Of a stretch of DNA of 64,000 bases, positions 1 through 14,316 are shown in pieces. Below the pieces are notes generated by a model that made no database searches, was not told the origin of the DNA, and saw nothing but the letters and a program-made list of their open reading frames with translations. This DNA comes from Dasyornis broadbenti (taxonomy: Eukaryota > Chordata > Aves > Passeriformes > Dasyornithidae), in assembly GCA_013397935.1 (NCBI GenBank), contig VZRN01000634.1:3671072-3735071 (forward strand). The letters run 5' to 3'. Both the position numbers and the translations under genes were made by a program. The stretch's first letter is position 1. Every line of letters starts with the position of its first letter.

Positions 1-1073
1 TCTCTCCTGCTGTGATCAATTTTTGTACTTGTGAGAGATCAAAGAACCTGAGAACTACCAACAGTTTGACAGAATTATCATTCGTGACAGAAATGAACTA
101 GTTTTTCAAAACTACCAACCAATGCTGGCTTTCAGCCGCATCCTCAAGATCTAAAACCAGACTGAAAATCTGAAAATTATAGTCTAATTTCCACTAAGTC
201 ACAAAGCTCTTCTTTCTTATTACCTTATGGGACTTTAAATGATGTACTCCTCGAGGATTATAAAACGAAACTGAAATTAATCACAATTTGTAAAATAAAA
301 CATCATGTATTAGTTTCCTTTGCCATCTGCCTAGGGTTTTTTTTTTTTTCAACCGACCTGCCAATGATTAATTTTCTTTGGGGGAGTGTAACTTGAAAAT
401 GATTATTCTGTGGAAATACACACAGAGCACTCTGCAGCTTTATGTCACAGCAGAGCACTGGGAAGAACAGAAGGGGTTTTAATTTCATCCTTTCATTCAA
501 ATAATCTCAGTACCTGTAACAGAAAGAGGGATACCAAGGCTTGGCAAAAGACAAGTCTCGTTTTTGGTACATTGAAATGCTGATATTTTAGTCTTGCCAC
601 TCTTGCCGCACTCATTTCTTAAAAGTGAAGAAGTTTCTTACAATTTCTAAATACTTTTCCTCAAACCAGTGCTCTGAATGTATTTCCACAGTGATATTTG
701 TTTCCTATGGATGCCTCCCTATAGAAAAAAACCAGAGGCAGAGGTGTAAGTCAAGGTCCTTTCTGGATTTATTTCTACACAAAGGATAGTGATGGGTTTA
801 AAAGCAACTGAACACTACATTTGCAATTAATAAAAACCATAAAGCCACCATGTGCTCATCTGACAAGAAAAGTGCAGCAGTGCTGGGCAGGTAGCACAGG
901 GCTGGGCAATCACAGGCACTGCAAGAACCACGCACTGAAAGCATCAGTGCGGATTCCACTGCACTGACAGAATGCCCAAGCAATCAAGGTAATTGCACAG
1001 GGGTCCACAAACTCCTCCAGAATGCTGTGAATTATGCAGGCACTAATCTAAACTGTCTACTTCTGACGTGAGG

Positions 1074-1122
1074 AAAACAACAAAAAAAAAACAAAAAAAC
1101 AAAACCAAAAAAAACCCCAAAA
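1074..1122. repeat. A-rich simple repeat
   Basis: Runs of A are separated by single or double C, ending in AAAACCCCAAAAGG; low complexity only. Confidence 0.85.
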
Positions 1123-2210
1123 GGAACATCCACACAGAAAACATCAGCCAAAGCTTTGTGCCCTCACTTATTAAATCAGATTAGTAGGACATCAACACTA
1201 AATTAAGATAAACGATGAAACAGCAACAGATTATTAGAGGTTCTTTTTAAACCTTTCTAAAGTGCACATCCACGGGAACAGCTATCCACTGAAGTGACTG
1301 AAGCATAGAAATGAATGCCCAGCACGAGCAGACCTCCCTGTCTCTCCTCTGCTCCTCGTTAGGGAAATTGCTCAATCGCCACCCTACAGCGTGAGCAGTC
1401 CCAGTGCCCGCCAGCGCTGGCAGTTCCGTGCCCCGTGACCCAGGCTCCAGCCTGGTACACTGCAGCTTCAAGGCGAAAAGCAGGAATTTGTCTCCACGGC
1501 CAGGTCTGGAATTGTGCAAAAATGGGAGGGTTCCAGGGCAAACCTGAGTTTCTGAGATCAAATGTATTTAGCAACAATGAACCCGGGCCAGAACAGCCCC
1601 TCTGCCTCCAAGTCCTCTACAATCTCTTAGAGAATCCAACATTTAAACTTTGCAATTCTTACTTTTTAAAAATTACAAAGTCTAGTCTTAGTTTTCAGTC
1701 TAGCCATGAATAGACTTCTGTTAAGTTGTTTTGAGTGACTTGAACTTCTTTGATTTATCTGGCTTTGGAATAAAAAAAAAAATAAAGTGATGGATAAAGC
1801 AAACGGCTTTGATCTTTATTTTACAAGTAAGGAGCTTAAAAAAATCATAATAATTTAATCCAAAGTGATGGCAGGAAATAAAACAGAAATAATATCTAGT
1901 CTACTACTTCATCATATCCTACAGCATTGCATAGATAAAAATCGAAGTTTGCATAAAATGAATAGGAAAAGGAAATAAAATAAAACTACAGACATTCTTG
2001 CAACAAGGACTTATTTAATACCCCCTCCTATAAAAAAATAACAGTGGCATAAATGTTATTATTAATGGCCTTTTCTATTTGTCTTCCAAGGAAATTGAAG
2101 ACTAAAACATCATGTAAAATATCTTTTATGATGTAAAACTTTATAAACTTCTGCTTCCTCCCGTTTTATTATTTCTGCTCCCATCTGCTTCAGTTGCATG
2201 CTTTGTCTTT

Positions 2211-2230
2211 ATTTGCATCTTTATTTGCAT
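2211..2230 (-). promoter_or_regulatory. Tandem POU octamer motifs
   Basis: ATTTGCAT, the complement of the octamer ATGCAAAT, occurs at 2211-2218 and again at 2223-2230 in a 12-bp direct repeat. A third perfect copy is at 2644-2651. The octamer is the classical site of POU factors such as OCT1 and BRN2. Occupancy is not shown by sequence. Confidence 0.3.
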
Positions 2231-5200
2231 TTGTTTTGTATACTGTCAATAGTGGCCATGCCAGACAACGAAAAATGTTGCCGGGACAGTAAAGTTGGCC
2301 TTGGGATGAGGGGAGTGCATGAAATGAGGGAAAGGAAGAGAGAGCTGATGGGGGAAAAGCAGCACGGTTGTCATTCTTGTACTAAAAAGTCTGCAGTGCA
2401 TCAATCCCGGAGCGTCTATCAGTCTTTCTTGAAAATTCAGGGGTACCATCATCAAAATGAAGAGATGGGAAGTTAGCAAGAAGAAAAAGAATATTTGTTT
2501 CTTGAAATAGGCAAGGAACAAACAGTAGAAGAGTCCACAGGTCTGATTCTCCTCAGATAACCTTTTCGCCTTTCCTGAAGTATTTGCAAATCCTGACAGG
2601 ACCATAATTTAATTTAATTCAGTGAAATGAGAGAAAGGTCATATTTGCATGAGAAAATAGTTAAGTGAGATGAGCCGTCAGAAGAAATAAACTACTCCAT
2701 TTGCACCCAAAACCTCCAGGTAGGACAGTAAATGGACTTTTTTCTCTTCAAAACATTACCATGAGCAGCAGCTAAAGATACTTCAAATACAATTACTTGT
2801 GTCCTCTTATGGAGTAACTGTGCCCAAAGTTCATATTAGAAACAAGATTGTGTTTTCCTACACATGCCGTTATCATTTCAATAAACAAGGTTTGGTTTAT
2901 TTTTCCATTTTCCTTTTAGAAGTCTTTGGAAAACGATCCCAACAAAAATGACTAAAAGGTCCATAAGCAGCCTGTTTGCCAGCTTCTCAAACTGAACTGC
3001 ATTAATCAATCGTAAATGATTTCATATTGAGCTTATAACAAATTCACTTTGCACATTTAACAAATCCCTCCATGACCATATTAACATCAGCACTCATGCA
3101 CTGATCCAGTGGACAAATTATGCTTTACCCTGGACACATCCATGGCCCTAATTGCACACGAAAATTAGGCTGCAAGTGATCAAATCTTGCCAATTATTTA
3201 TTTAATTTACTTGGTAACAATAAGAAAATCCTCTCATACTAATGAGAAAAATTCTACTACAGAAATATACCTCTCCCCATTCAAAGGAAGAAGGAAAAGA
3301 AAAGTAAACCCCACGGAGTTTGATAGATATTAAAGTTATTTCTGTGATCCTCTTATCTCTTAGCTTGCAGATGGGCAGACCATTGAATGAAAACCATCAG
3401 TCTCCCTCCTGTTAACGCCACAAAGAAAGCCACCAACTTCTTAGCCAGAGAACAGCTAAAATATCTCAGAAGTGCTCTGATCATCCCATGTGCTGTTTCC
3501 AGCTGCAGCCTTACAAAATGCCTCAATTTTATCAAAACAGGCTGTTTCTTAAATGTATTTCTTCATTAATTAATTTGTCGAAATGTAGTTACTAGTTAAC
3601 ATTCATACAATCATGACTATATTAGCATAAATTACAGCTATGGTGGTGAAGGATCTTCACTCTGTAACTCTCAGGAACACAAGTGCAGTGTGCTAGCACG
3701 AGATCACAAACACAGCACGTCAGCTCTTTCTCCTCTGCTGCATTCCCAGAAGTTTCTAACTACGCACCACAAACATCTGAGAAGGCCACCTGCTTTGGAT
3801 CTTTTGTCCTTTGGATCGTTTCCAGAGAGAGCCAAACTCTGACAAGATTCCCACTATGAGGGGAAGGCTTTTGCAAAGCCAGACACAGAATGTGAATTGT
3901 TTCACAGAGTACAGCGCGTAAGTCTCAGGTTCCATGGAGATATCCTGACTGCGTGTCTGGCAGCTTCTTAGATTTCAACTATTCCTTTTCTCCTTGTTTT
4001 TCAGACTGGCACCAGCTCTTTGTATAAATGCTCATTAGCTTAAATTAATTCCCAATGAGTGGAGCTCACATAATTCCCTGTAACTAATTCTTGTTCTGCC
4101 TGCAGCTGCACCACTAATCTGCCACAGCTCCTGCACCTTGACAGATCTTCTACCTCACCAGTGCCATGACTTCTCGCATCTCCCTCTCCTCTGCACACTC
4201 CTGTTGATTCAGCTCATTATATTCCACACAATGTTTCACTCTTCTGTTTTGTCTTTTACTCTCAGCCTTATTAAGGCTCAAATCTGCTGTTCGATATTTC
4301 TCCCCTCCGTGCACCATATATTTATTTCCACACGCACTTCAGCGCTATCAGCTCTGAGTGCTTTTGATGTTTAGCATCACATGTTCATTTGGGATGACAC
4401 ACAAATTCCTGTTGGCTTTTGGCTCCTGGAAGTTTTTCATCTCTGTCCCAGCGGTGAAATGAAAAGAGAGATCTGAGAATTTTCAGGGCTTTTATTTGAC
4501 TGTTTTCTTCACATTTGGAGTTTTGGACAGAATGTGCATTTTTAATTATGCATCACACAAAAATACTCTCTCCTGCAATCGATACATATTCCAAAATATC
4601 GTTTCCCTCTCTTCTGAGTCTCTGTATTCCATTAATTTATGACTCGTGGAGCTGCATCTGTTAGAAATGGTTCAGATCCTGGAATTCTTTACCAAATCGC
4701 TGACAACTTCAGGAACAACCGGCATTATTTCAGTTGTAGCAACCCGCTCATTTTCCCAGTCCAACAGACGCGTTTGCTCACCAGGTCTCTATGATGCCTT
4801 TGTTGGATCATCTTTGCTCAGAAATAGTTATACAACACTTTCCCGAGGTACAGAAAGAGAGGCAGAATGAGATTTAAATGGCCTTGATAACTAAGCACAG
4901 AAAGGAGACAACTTAAGACTGGCACTAGAGTCTCGAATTGCTGCTCTTGGAATCACAGACGGCAGAAACGCCGTGAATTCACAATCTCTGCAGAGGTAAT
5001 GTGGCTGGTCAAGTACTGTACAAAAACATCCAACCACTTCCAGTAACATTCTACTGAAGACATAATAATTATGAAGTGATAGACTCACAAAACCAGGAGT
5101 GAGTCACAGCAGCATTCCAGGGAAGATCTGCACTGTGTTATATTTAGTTCCGTGAAAATGATGCAACTTTTAAGGAGACCAAAGAGTGTCACATTACAGC

Positions 5201-5910
5201 GCTAAATATACCCCCAGAGCCATTACAAAGAATTAGTCTCGCTGTGAAAGCACTGTGGAGTTGTTCTGTTGAGGACACGACACTCGCAATGAAGAATTTC
5301 AGAGTACTCGTCCAGCATTAGTTTCTATTAATGCTCAAGATTATTCAAAAGAGAAAGGTCACACTGATGACCATTCCTTTCACATCATAAGGAGGAGATA
5401 AATGCGCGACCAGCACTAGGCCACTGGGTCACTATGACTCACAGAACAAAAAAAAAAAAAAAAGGAGTAAAACAGAGCCTTTTCAAAACTAGATCAAGAA
5501 ATTAAATAATGGGAAAAGTGCAGGCACAAGTCAGCAAAACATTTGAAATTCAATACGCTGGCATGCCACTGCTGGGGACAATTAAAAATCTCTAAGTTTC
5601 TTAAGAATTTGGGTCACAATTTAATTCTTTACTGCGTCTCTCAGCTCATGATACCCACTGGGTTTCTGTGTCATGGAGTCAGAGAACATTACAATATCAA
5701 GATTACACATTGAGTCAGTTAAAGCATCCCTACACACTAAAGGAGCCACGGTGACTCGTGGCATTTCAGGTTCACTGGCAGTAGTGACTGATCCTGAGCA
5801 CTGGCACCCACACACCCCGTGACACATCGCAAACTAATTCCTGTAAAACCTCTGAGCTTCCTCACTGGGCCTTCCTTCATTCCTACACGTTGTGAGCAGG
5901 TGGAATTTCA

Positions 5911-5954
5911 AACCAACCAAACCAACCCAAACCACCCAACCCACACACAGCACT
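5911..5954. repeat. Simple repeat, imperfect (CCAAA/CCAAC)n
   Basis: AAACCAACCAAACCAACCC and its continuation form a degenerate 4-5 bp repeat that runs into CACACACAG. A threonine/proline-rich open frame here is a product of the repeat. Confidence 0.8.
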
Positions 5955-6011
5955 CATCAGATGCGGATGGAACCGCTTCTTAAAATGCTATGCATTCTTT
6001 GGAGATGTTGT

Positions 6012-6031
6012 CTTTTTTTTTTGTTTTTTTN

Positions 6032-6066
<35 letters not shown>

Positions 6067-6078
6067 CTTTTTTTTTTT
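6012..6078. repeat. Long poly-T tract with an ambiguous base
   Basis: There are about 66 nt of nearly pure T, with one N at 6031 and single G and C interruptions, ending in CCCC. The true length is probably uncertain in the assembly. The open frame through it, a run of phenylalanines, is spurious. Confidence 0.9.
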
Positions 6079-6980
6079 CCCCAGTTCAGGGATTTAAAAA
6101 ATCATATTTTGGAACATCTCTAAGGATGTCATGAATTATTTTTTCCAGACGTGACTGACAGACCAGGGATCCGAGCATTAACAGCCCAGGGCACCCAGCA
6201 CTAAGAGCTTATCTATAGCAAATACAATTAGGAAATTCAGCCTGGTGGGAACCTGTGTGGCGCACAGAAGAATAAGCAAACACAGAAAATGTAAAGGGAA
6301 AAATGATCTACATAATTTTTGTCCCCTGCAGTTTATGAACAGGAGTCAGTCCTGGAAAAAAGGTAGAAAAAACCCCAGTTCTTGTTTTAAGGACCCCTCT
6401 AGGTTTACTCTGCTTTTCTCCACTGGGGGCGTGCAGCGCAAACAAGCACAAGGCACCACATTTGGAAGCACCTGGGTGTCAATCTGAGACCGGGTAACCA
6501 AGCCAAGCAGTTAAATGTTTGCTTAAGGTGAAGTATTCCAAAGCCTCTAGAGGTGAGAGCTGACAATTCCAGTGCTTAATTACATGAGCAGCACAAAAAT
6601 TCTTCTTATCGTTATATGCAAGTTGCTTCAACTATTTTCCAGTTGTATTACTCTTTTGTTTCCTTGGAGTATTGCAACAGGCTCTGCACTGTCAGGCTAA
6701 TCAGCAGAGTTTATCCATTAGGCATTCCAAGTTTCTGTCTCTCCCTGCTTTCTGATTGCTGTCTGGTCAGTTAATTTCTACAGCTTTTCTGCTGGCACTA
6801 ATCAGGAATTAAGAGCTGCCATCAGCTTTGCTAGATACAGATTCCTGCCCGCGGCTGGAAGGGAATTTTCAAAACAGGCAATTCTTGGCCTTTTCTGATT
6901 ATCCACAGACAAGCTCATAATCCAAGCTCGTATTTAGGGAGTCAAGCAGTGAAATAAACAAAGTTGATTATAATCTGCTG

Positions 6981-7018
6981 TTCTTTTTTTTCTTTTCTTT
7001 TTTTTTTTTTCTTTTTTT
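6981..7018. repeat. T-rich simple repeat
   Basis: An imperfect poly-T tract interrupted by single C residues; low complexity only. Confidence 0.85.
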
Positions 7019-10000
7019 GAATCAAGAAATAAAGCAAAAAAACTTAGCATTCTAATCCTGAGACATCTGCTTTGCAGTTGGTCTTTTGATTTTTAATCCT
7101 ACAGGAGAATGGATGTTGGTGAAAATGAAAAGAAAGGGCAGAAATCCATTAAAAATAGTCCTTTTAAAACGTTTACAATGGCCAGTACTTTGTGTCTAAT
7201 AGTTTGTTTTGTGGCAACTAAATAAAGACATTTCATTCAAGTTTACTATAACTAAGATAGTGATTAAAGAGATTTTGATTAATGAGAGTTTTAAATAGGT
7301 GTATTCCAGGGATAGTTATCAATAATATTAAGATATTTAAATACTTATTTTTCTTGCAAAGCTGTAGTATCATCTACACCCTCATACTGCTCTCATTCAA
7401 ATTTGGACAGGGTCTGTGTAGCACCTGTACTGTGGCTCAGTAACAAACTACAGAATTGTTCACTGTTCAGCACGGAAGTGAAACAAACATCAGGTTAGCT
7501 CTGCTTCTGGACTTTATCTTTTTTATCAACCTCACACTTGAAGTGAGAACTTGTCCGAAAGTAAGATAATGTAAAATGCTTCTTGTATTTCTGTGTAGTC
7601 ACTTTCTCATTAGGTTTTTTTTTTTTTTCAAATTTGAAAAATGTGAAGGAAAAAGTGGGAAAAACTTTATAAGAAAAGTGAAGGTTCTGCTGTGTCCAGC
7701 AGTAACACTGACATTATTAGGCATCACTAATAAGATGGTTGAAAAATTATCAGACACAGCCAAATAAATATGCTCCTAAGAAACCATTCTTTTTGAAGCC
7801 CTGACTGAATGTCTGTAGCCATATTCCTTGTGGAGGGAACGCCAAGCTGACAGCAGAGGCCTTAGAGGATGGAGCCTGAAGCCGCAGCAGCAGAATTGCA
7901 GATGGACACTTGTGGGTAAACAGAGAACACAACCTGCAAAGAAACTTGCTGCGGGGCATAACAAAAGCAATGACAAACCCAAGGTTGCATGTGTGGCTAA
8001 ATTGTGCTAATGAAGCCATTAGTTATGCTATCAGAAAGCTGTATCCTAAAGAGTATTGGTGAAAACAAAATTCTCCTGTTGGAGAGATTTCTCATCTGGA
8101 AGGACAGTGAGGAATAATTCAAGCTGTTGTGACGCACTGCTCTGTAGGGTCACGCACTCAACTCCTCATGTAACACCCCCAGAACACAGGGAGCCTGCTC
8201 CTGAAATCGTGTGCAAGCCTGAAACAAAAATGACCCACGAGCTGTGCTGCTGCCTTATTGCACATGGAGAGGAAAAGCCAATCTCCTACCAGCCTGCACT
8301 GCTGCATGTGCAAGACTTTGCTTCCTTCAGAGGCAAAGCACCAGCCTGTGTTTGTTTGGGTTTGTGCTCCACTCTTTGGGGAGTCAGGTGTCCCATCCCC
8401 AAAGGCTGAGAAGTTGGATGCAACACAGCAAAAGCCAGAAGCATTCAGAGCCTGGAAAAAACCAGCAGCAGGATAATTCTGACTGTTGATTTCAGTTCTC
8501 TGTCTACAGGAGATTTGTGATGGAGAGCAAGGATGTGGAATTGTGAACCATCAGTATCGTGATGGCCTTCAAACCCATCATATTCAGATGCTTTATCTAG
8601 AGGGAGACAGAAGAGGAAATAGGGACAGGACAATGATGAAAATGGACTGAAGGAGTAGCAGAGGATGGAAGAGGCGATGAAATTCTGTTGGATGAAAAAA
8701 CCCAGAAATGATCAGAGAACCAGGAGGAGGATGAGTGGGTGACCTAGTGAGGGAAGTCTTGACACTACTGCAAGGGTTTGGAAGTTGTATTTTCAAATCT
8801 GTAAAATAGCAGCTGTAACTGCAGATTCTCACTGAAGGGAAGTAGCTCAATGCTGGCAGAATTTCAGACAATTTTGCATTTTAATGTATCAGCTACTTTT
8901 TATTAACATTTTAAACTGGAAATTTAATTACCAGGACAGTTCCTTGTTGTTTGAACAGAACCTGCGTTATTGTTAGCTCATACGTGTATAATGTGAATTT
9001 TTACAGAACAAACATTGAAACTGGTAGCCCAGATGCTTTTTGCATTTGTTCACTGAGACCTGGCTCTTAAAAAAAAAAAATAAATTGTATTAATAATAAC
9101 ACATATCTATCCATTTCTATCAGTGTTAGCAAATTGCCTGCATATGAATCGATATGCACCACCAAGGCTGAGCAAGAGCTGTCCTAAAATGAGATAAGTG
9201 CGATTTAATTCAGAACATTAATTCAAAACTTCACACATACAGCCCAACCATGCAACTTGACTGGCCAATGAAAAAGAAAAATGCATCTAGTAGCCTGAAA
9301 GAGAATGAGACTGGCTTATATTAAATAAAATGATAGCCTGAAAAGTTTTACTGACAATCATAAATGCTTCAACAAAGGAGAACGAACTGTTCCCAGAACT
9401 ACAAGTGGTTTTAAAATGATGATCACTGATAACTGACAGAACGGGAGAGAAAGCAGTAAAGAAATAAAAGGAAAACAAGAAATATTTGAAATCACTGCTC
9501 GTATTTCCTTTTGTTCCCATGTGCTCTCAGCCCACAGAAGGTGAATGTGATGTTGAACCCAAATGTATTGCTTTCTGCTTGGCCTCTGCTATGCACTCAT
9601 TACTGCAGGAAGCTTCTCCTCACCGCAGAATACCAATGCTTTTCGCCTCTCAGTGTTTCACCAGGGCATTATTCTTCCCTTCCTTAACCTATTTTTTACA
9701 CCAGTAAACCCCTCTTGATTTCAGTAGAACTTCCTTTGATTTTCAGCAGGACCAACACCAGAATCAAACCATCTTTCCTAGGTTTGCATACCAAAAATTG
9801 CAAATATCAGTTTTAAGTGGACTTCTGTTATCAACACAGTACATAAAATAAACTGCTTGGTAAATGGGGAAAATACAAGTCTGGATTATTTAGTGTATCA
9901 GACTTGGCTGGAGTTCTAGAGAAAATGCCTCAAGTACAATGCAGAGCATCCCTATTTTATACACCATTGAACAGAACATCTACAAATTGCCCTGGAACTC

Positions 10001-11226
10001 ACACACTGCCATAGGGCTAACTGACATTATTCCTGGGCTGTGGTTACTCCTAATGCTCTGCTAATCGTTCTGTGCTCTAACATGCTCTGGAGGAAAATCT
10101 GTATGTTCCCAAAAAGTCAAAGAAGTCCCACTAATGAAATTAAGCGAAAGGAATATAATGTATTTTTGTCAATGTGAGTCCCTTAAGCTAAACTTTGGAG
10201 GGTGAAGCACATGTATTATTCAATAGAAAAGCTTTAATTAGTGTTTCTTTAAAATTACTCGGAGAAAGGACTGAAAGAATCAAAATAGTCCATCAAGATT
10301 GTTGAAAGGGTGGCTAAGTAAATCTACAAAAAGCTGGCATCGCAGCACCGATGCACTTGAAATCTACCTGAAAGCAAAGGAAAGACAAGTGACAGTAAAT
10401 CAAGTTCATTTCACAGAACATTCAAGTTCTTTCTAACGGTGTGCATGACGGTAATTTTAACAAGGGCTGGTATTCATTTTTTTCCCAGACTATTTGTTAT
10501 ATTATTACCTGATTTTAAGAATCCTGAATGTAGAATATAAAGTGGATTTTAAACAGCAGTAACTCAAAGCCTGGAGAGGGAAAATGATTAGTTTATTTCA
10601 AATAGGTTTGTGCCAAAAAAAAAAAAAAAATGCAAATATCTCACATTTGCAGATATTGATTTCCAAGCAGCCTGGCATGTGACTGTAGTTGCTTTACCAG
10701 ACCATTGTCTAAAGCTCGTAAACTTGAATCAACCTACATCCCTCATTTCCTAGAAGATCCAAAAGCCTATTGATTCCAACAGCGGCTTTAAATTGAGATA
10801 ATCTTTTGGAGATTTCAAACTTAATTTGTTGATTGCCTGTAAGTGACATGGGTTCAACACCGTCATGAGATGAGTCAAACTGTCCTTGGCAGTTCTGGCA
10901 CTTTGAGTGGTGGGGTTTGCACTGGCACATTGGCTGGCACTGCCCTCATTATCCCCGGCGCTGTGGGCAACTGGACAGCTCCCTTCTGTCCCAGGTAGGT
11001 TTCATCTGCTTCTGAGCAGTGGATTGCTGTGCACCCCTGCTGAGCTTCCAAGTAATTTTCTCTTTTGTATTTCCTAATTGTACGTTTTTTTATTTCCAGT
11101 CTCCTTGTGGGGCTCCTTTGTGCTGCAGCCAGCAGGGGACACCCTGGACATCCTTGTCCCTCCTGACTCCTTCTCCAGCGGCCCAGTCTCACCCCCAGCT
11201 GCTGTTTAATGTTCTCCATCTCATGT

Positions 11227-11442
11227 TCCGGACAAAACCAATTATCATACAAAGGACAATTAGCGCACTGTCTGATTGGGGTTTACAAGCCTGAGCACGT
11301 GCTCTGGTGCAGGAGGCACAGCTCGGGCTGGGCTGCTGAGGGGGGCACCGGCCGAGGAGTTTGTTCTTCCTTCCACCAGCTGAACCCCCACAAGAGCCCC
11401 GAGCTCTGAGCTCTAACGTGCTGCTTGTTAATCACGATTAAC
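11227..11442. promoter_or_regulatory. Candidate intronic enhancer with CCAAT, SOX/TCF-like and homeodomain motifs
   Basis: Within about 215 bp there are a CCAAT box with adjoining ATTATC (11238-11246), ACAAAGG of SOX/TCF type (11249-11255), CAATTAG of homeodomain type (11257-11263), an inverted CCAAT box ATTGG (11275-11279), and the perfect inverted repeat GTTAATC-AC-GATTAAC (11427-11442). The palindrome pairs two K50-type TAATC homeodomain half-sites and also resembles a widened HNF1 site. The cluster is suggestive only; conservation and activity are unknown. Confidence 0.3.
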
Positions 11443-12068
11443 ATCGGCCATTCCTAATCTGCGCTGTTAGCGCCGTCCAGCAAGCCACGGCTCTGCACTT
11501 TGTTCAGCCATTTGAGCGCTGCAGGTGACACACACAGCAAAACACTGAATTATTCAATGTCTGCGTGTGTGATGGCCCCATCTGACCTTTTCCTTGTTTG
11601 TAATGTTGCTGGCTTTTTCATCTTTAAACCACTGTACATCCTGTGAATTCTCAGAAGACTTCATCTTACATTACACTGACAAAAAAGCTGCTCCTTGTAG
11701 AAGTTTTCTTTTAGTTTCTAACAAAATATTTTACACTTTCTGGAGCATGACAGAAGTTGACAAGAAATTGCCTTCATGAAAACTGAAAGAACATACTTCT
11801 TATTATCCATTTTGGTCTTTTAGAAGATCCCAAATCTCATTGGTCTTTCTTAAATATAAAATAAAATAGCGACACTGCAACTGTGCAGTTTATCATTCCT
11901 AAAGCTTTTTCAAAATACATGTCTAATCACAATGGGTCCTGCTCAGCACTCTTTATTCGTGACTTCCATCAAAGTCACACTTCCATGGGAACTTAGCCTG
12001 AGGAAGAAACGCTGGGTGAGCCAAGGTGATTTCTGCAATCCATTACTGAGAAAATACAGGAAAACAGA

Positions 12069-12087
12069 TTTTTTTTTTTTTTTTTTT
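12069..12087. repeat. Poly-T (19 nt)
   Basis: An uninterrupted T homopolymer. No adjoining retroelement sequence is recognisable. Confidence 0.85.
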
Positions 12088-14316
12088 GGTGTTTACATTT
12101 AAAGAAAGTTTTAAATGTAGACTGTGCTGAGGCATTATGTTTTTAGGGAAATTCTTCTGACAAGAACAAAGCATTACATAGTCTGAGAGAGACTGAGGCA
12201 GTATAGTTGTGCTGAGGGAGAAATTTTGCAGTTAAATTAAATTTAGAGCATAGTTCCACTGTTCTAAAAAGTGGTAGAAATACAAATAATTATGCCATAC
12301 TACAATCTATAACTCAGTCCTGTTAAGTCAATGCTTACAGGTAGGAAAACTTATTCTGTATGAGCAACATAATACAGTACATGTTTGACTGAAAATGTGC
12401 TTTATTTCTATAAACAAAAGCTTCTCTCTAATTCACCTTCTCTATCACTCCTGCGGGTGGCCGTGTCATTTCCATTTTTTTATGCATCTGACTTAAATCA
12501 GTTGCAAGGTGTGCTTGCCACCACTAAAATATGAAACCACGCTGCACAGTCTTCATTTCTGGCCGTGAAGAAAGCTTGCAGGGGGCATTCTGCCTCCTGC
12601 TCTGGAACAGACAGCACCAGAAAAGCCTTTTGAATCTTCTTCATGCTGTGAATCGAGCTCTGTTCATTGTCGGAGCAGTGGCAAAAGGCAGTGGTAACAG
12701 GAAAGCAGGGGGAGGATTTACAACAGAATATACAGTGTCAGTGTCTTTGAACATATTGATTTATGGTCGTAAAAATTTTCTTCTCCCTCTCTTTCTCGAC
12801 CACTGGACGACATGCACATCACACTCGTATGCTTAATTAAGGATGTCTCAACAATTGTTACGGGAAAATGCGTTCACAAAATTTGGACAGCTAAACGAAA
12901 TGCCAGCTAAAACTGACATGGACCCTGGTTTCAAAGTCAGAAAATATACGGTTAATTCCTTTGCCCAGCCAAGGTTTGGTTGAATGGCCCACTTGGGCAG
13001 AAAATCTAGCAGCCTTGTAGTTTTAGTAAGATCATTAAAACTCCGTTGGTTTACTTTTAAGTAAACTTGGCAGAGAATAGAATCACTTCATTTATTATTT
13101 TCCTGCCATCAGAGGATAAATTCCAAAGGATATTTTCTAGGCTACAGATAGCATGACCAAGTATGTTACTCATTTCTGAACGTAGCTAAATCACTATGTT
13201 ATATCAGTAACATTTGGTTTTGTTGACTTCGTGCCAAGTTACGTCTATGTTTTCATAAGTTACATTTATTCAGCATCTTGAAACTTTTCAGACGATTTTT
13301 GTGGGAGCAAATATATAGCACAGAATATATTTCCTCATATAAATGACAGCAGTGGATGATGTTTGCTCTAATGACTCCTCTCTAAAATGCTGAATGTGTA
13401 TTAAGAAAGCCTCAAAACCTCATGGAAATTTGGGCAAGGAATTGTTCCAGTCACAGCCACTTTGCACCACCTACCCCACGGCAGCATCCTTGAAGCTGAG
13501 GCCATCAAACACGGAGCACAGATCTTACTTTGGAGAACATGTGGTGGCACAGGATTTAGAAGGTGTCCTTACCCAGCAACACTTTTCCAAGGACCAAAAG
13601 GCTTCAGCTCCACCGTCCTCTGAGAGACAGAGATCAGGCCCTGAACACCTCCAGAGCACATCAGCCTAATCTGCATGGGGCCCACGGAGGGGCAGAGGGG
13701 AATTGGCTCATGGTGTGCAGCTGAACTGTTCTGTCCTTGCAGCTGAAACAAAAAGCGATCGAGAGATTTCTCACTGGAGTGGCTGAGATCTGTTTTCCTG
13801 GGTCGGCAGAACACAAGGCCAGTCTAAGAGACGTCCCCCCTTTTTGCAGTCACCAGGTAATGTCGCTACGCTGCTGCTGCTCCCTTTGAATTGAAATCAC
13901 TGCTCAGCTGTGTTAATTTATGCTGGTGGATCATTCCAGGCCATCATTCCAATCACGCATTCCCCATCTTCTGCTCAATGCAGTGAAAGAAACTCGCAGT
14001 AACCACTGTACAGGCGGATCAGACACAGATTGGATTTTTTCACCTTTCAGGAACAAGTGGGATGTTGTAGTCTGTTGAGTTCTATGCAAAAATGGTGGTG
14101 CTTTTACATTTATTCTTTTTCTAACTTAAATGTGTTTTAAGATATGGAATAGCAACAAAGCTCCTAACCAAAGAGTGTCAAGAACATACAAGACAGGAAA
14201 CTCCACCACTGAGCGTGCTCTCAGAAATCAGTGGACCTGACACCACTGAGATGTGTCTTGAAAAGATCTCTCTGATATTCTTGATTTTGTGTGACTATTT
14301 CTACATGAATACACAA

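Larger units (their letters stand above)
1..11226 (-). other. PCDH11 intron or downstream flank, distal part
   Basis: AT-rich sequence without a recognisable exon. Its visible contents are the octamer motifs near 2211 and 2644 and the simple repeats at 1074, 5911, 6012 and 6981. The GC-richer patch at about 1300-1620 has open frames on both strands without recognisable domains, so I treat them as chance. The assignment to the PCDH11 intron rests on the expected presence of more downstream exons. Confidence 0.5.
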
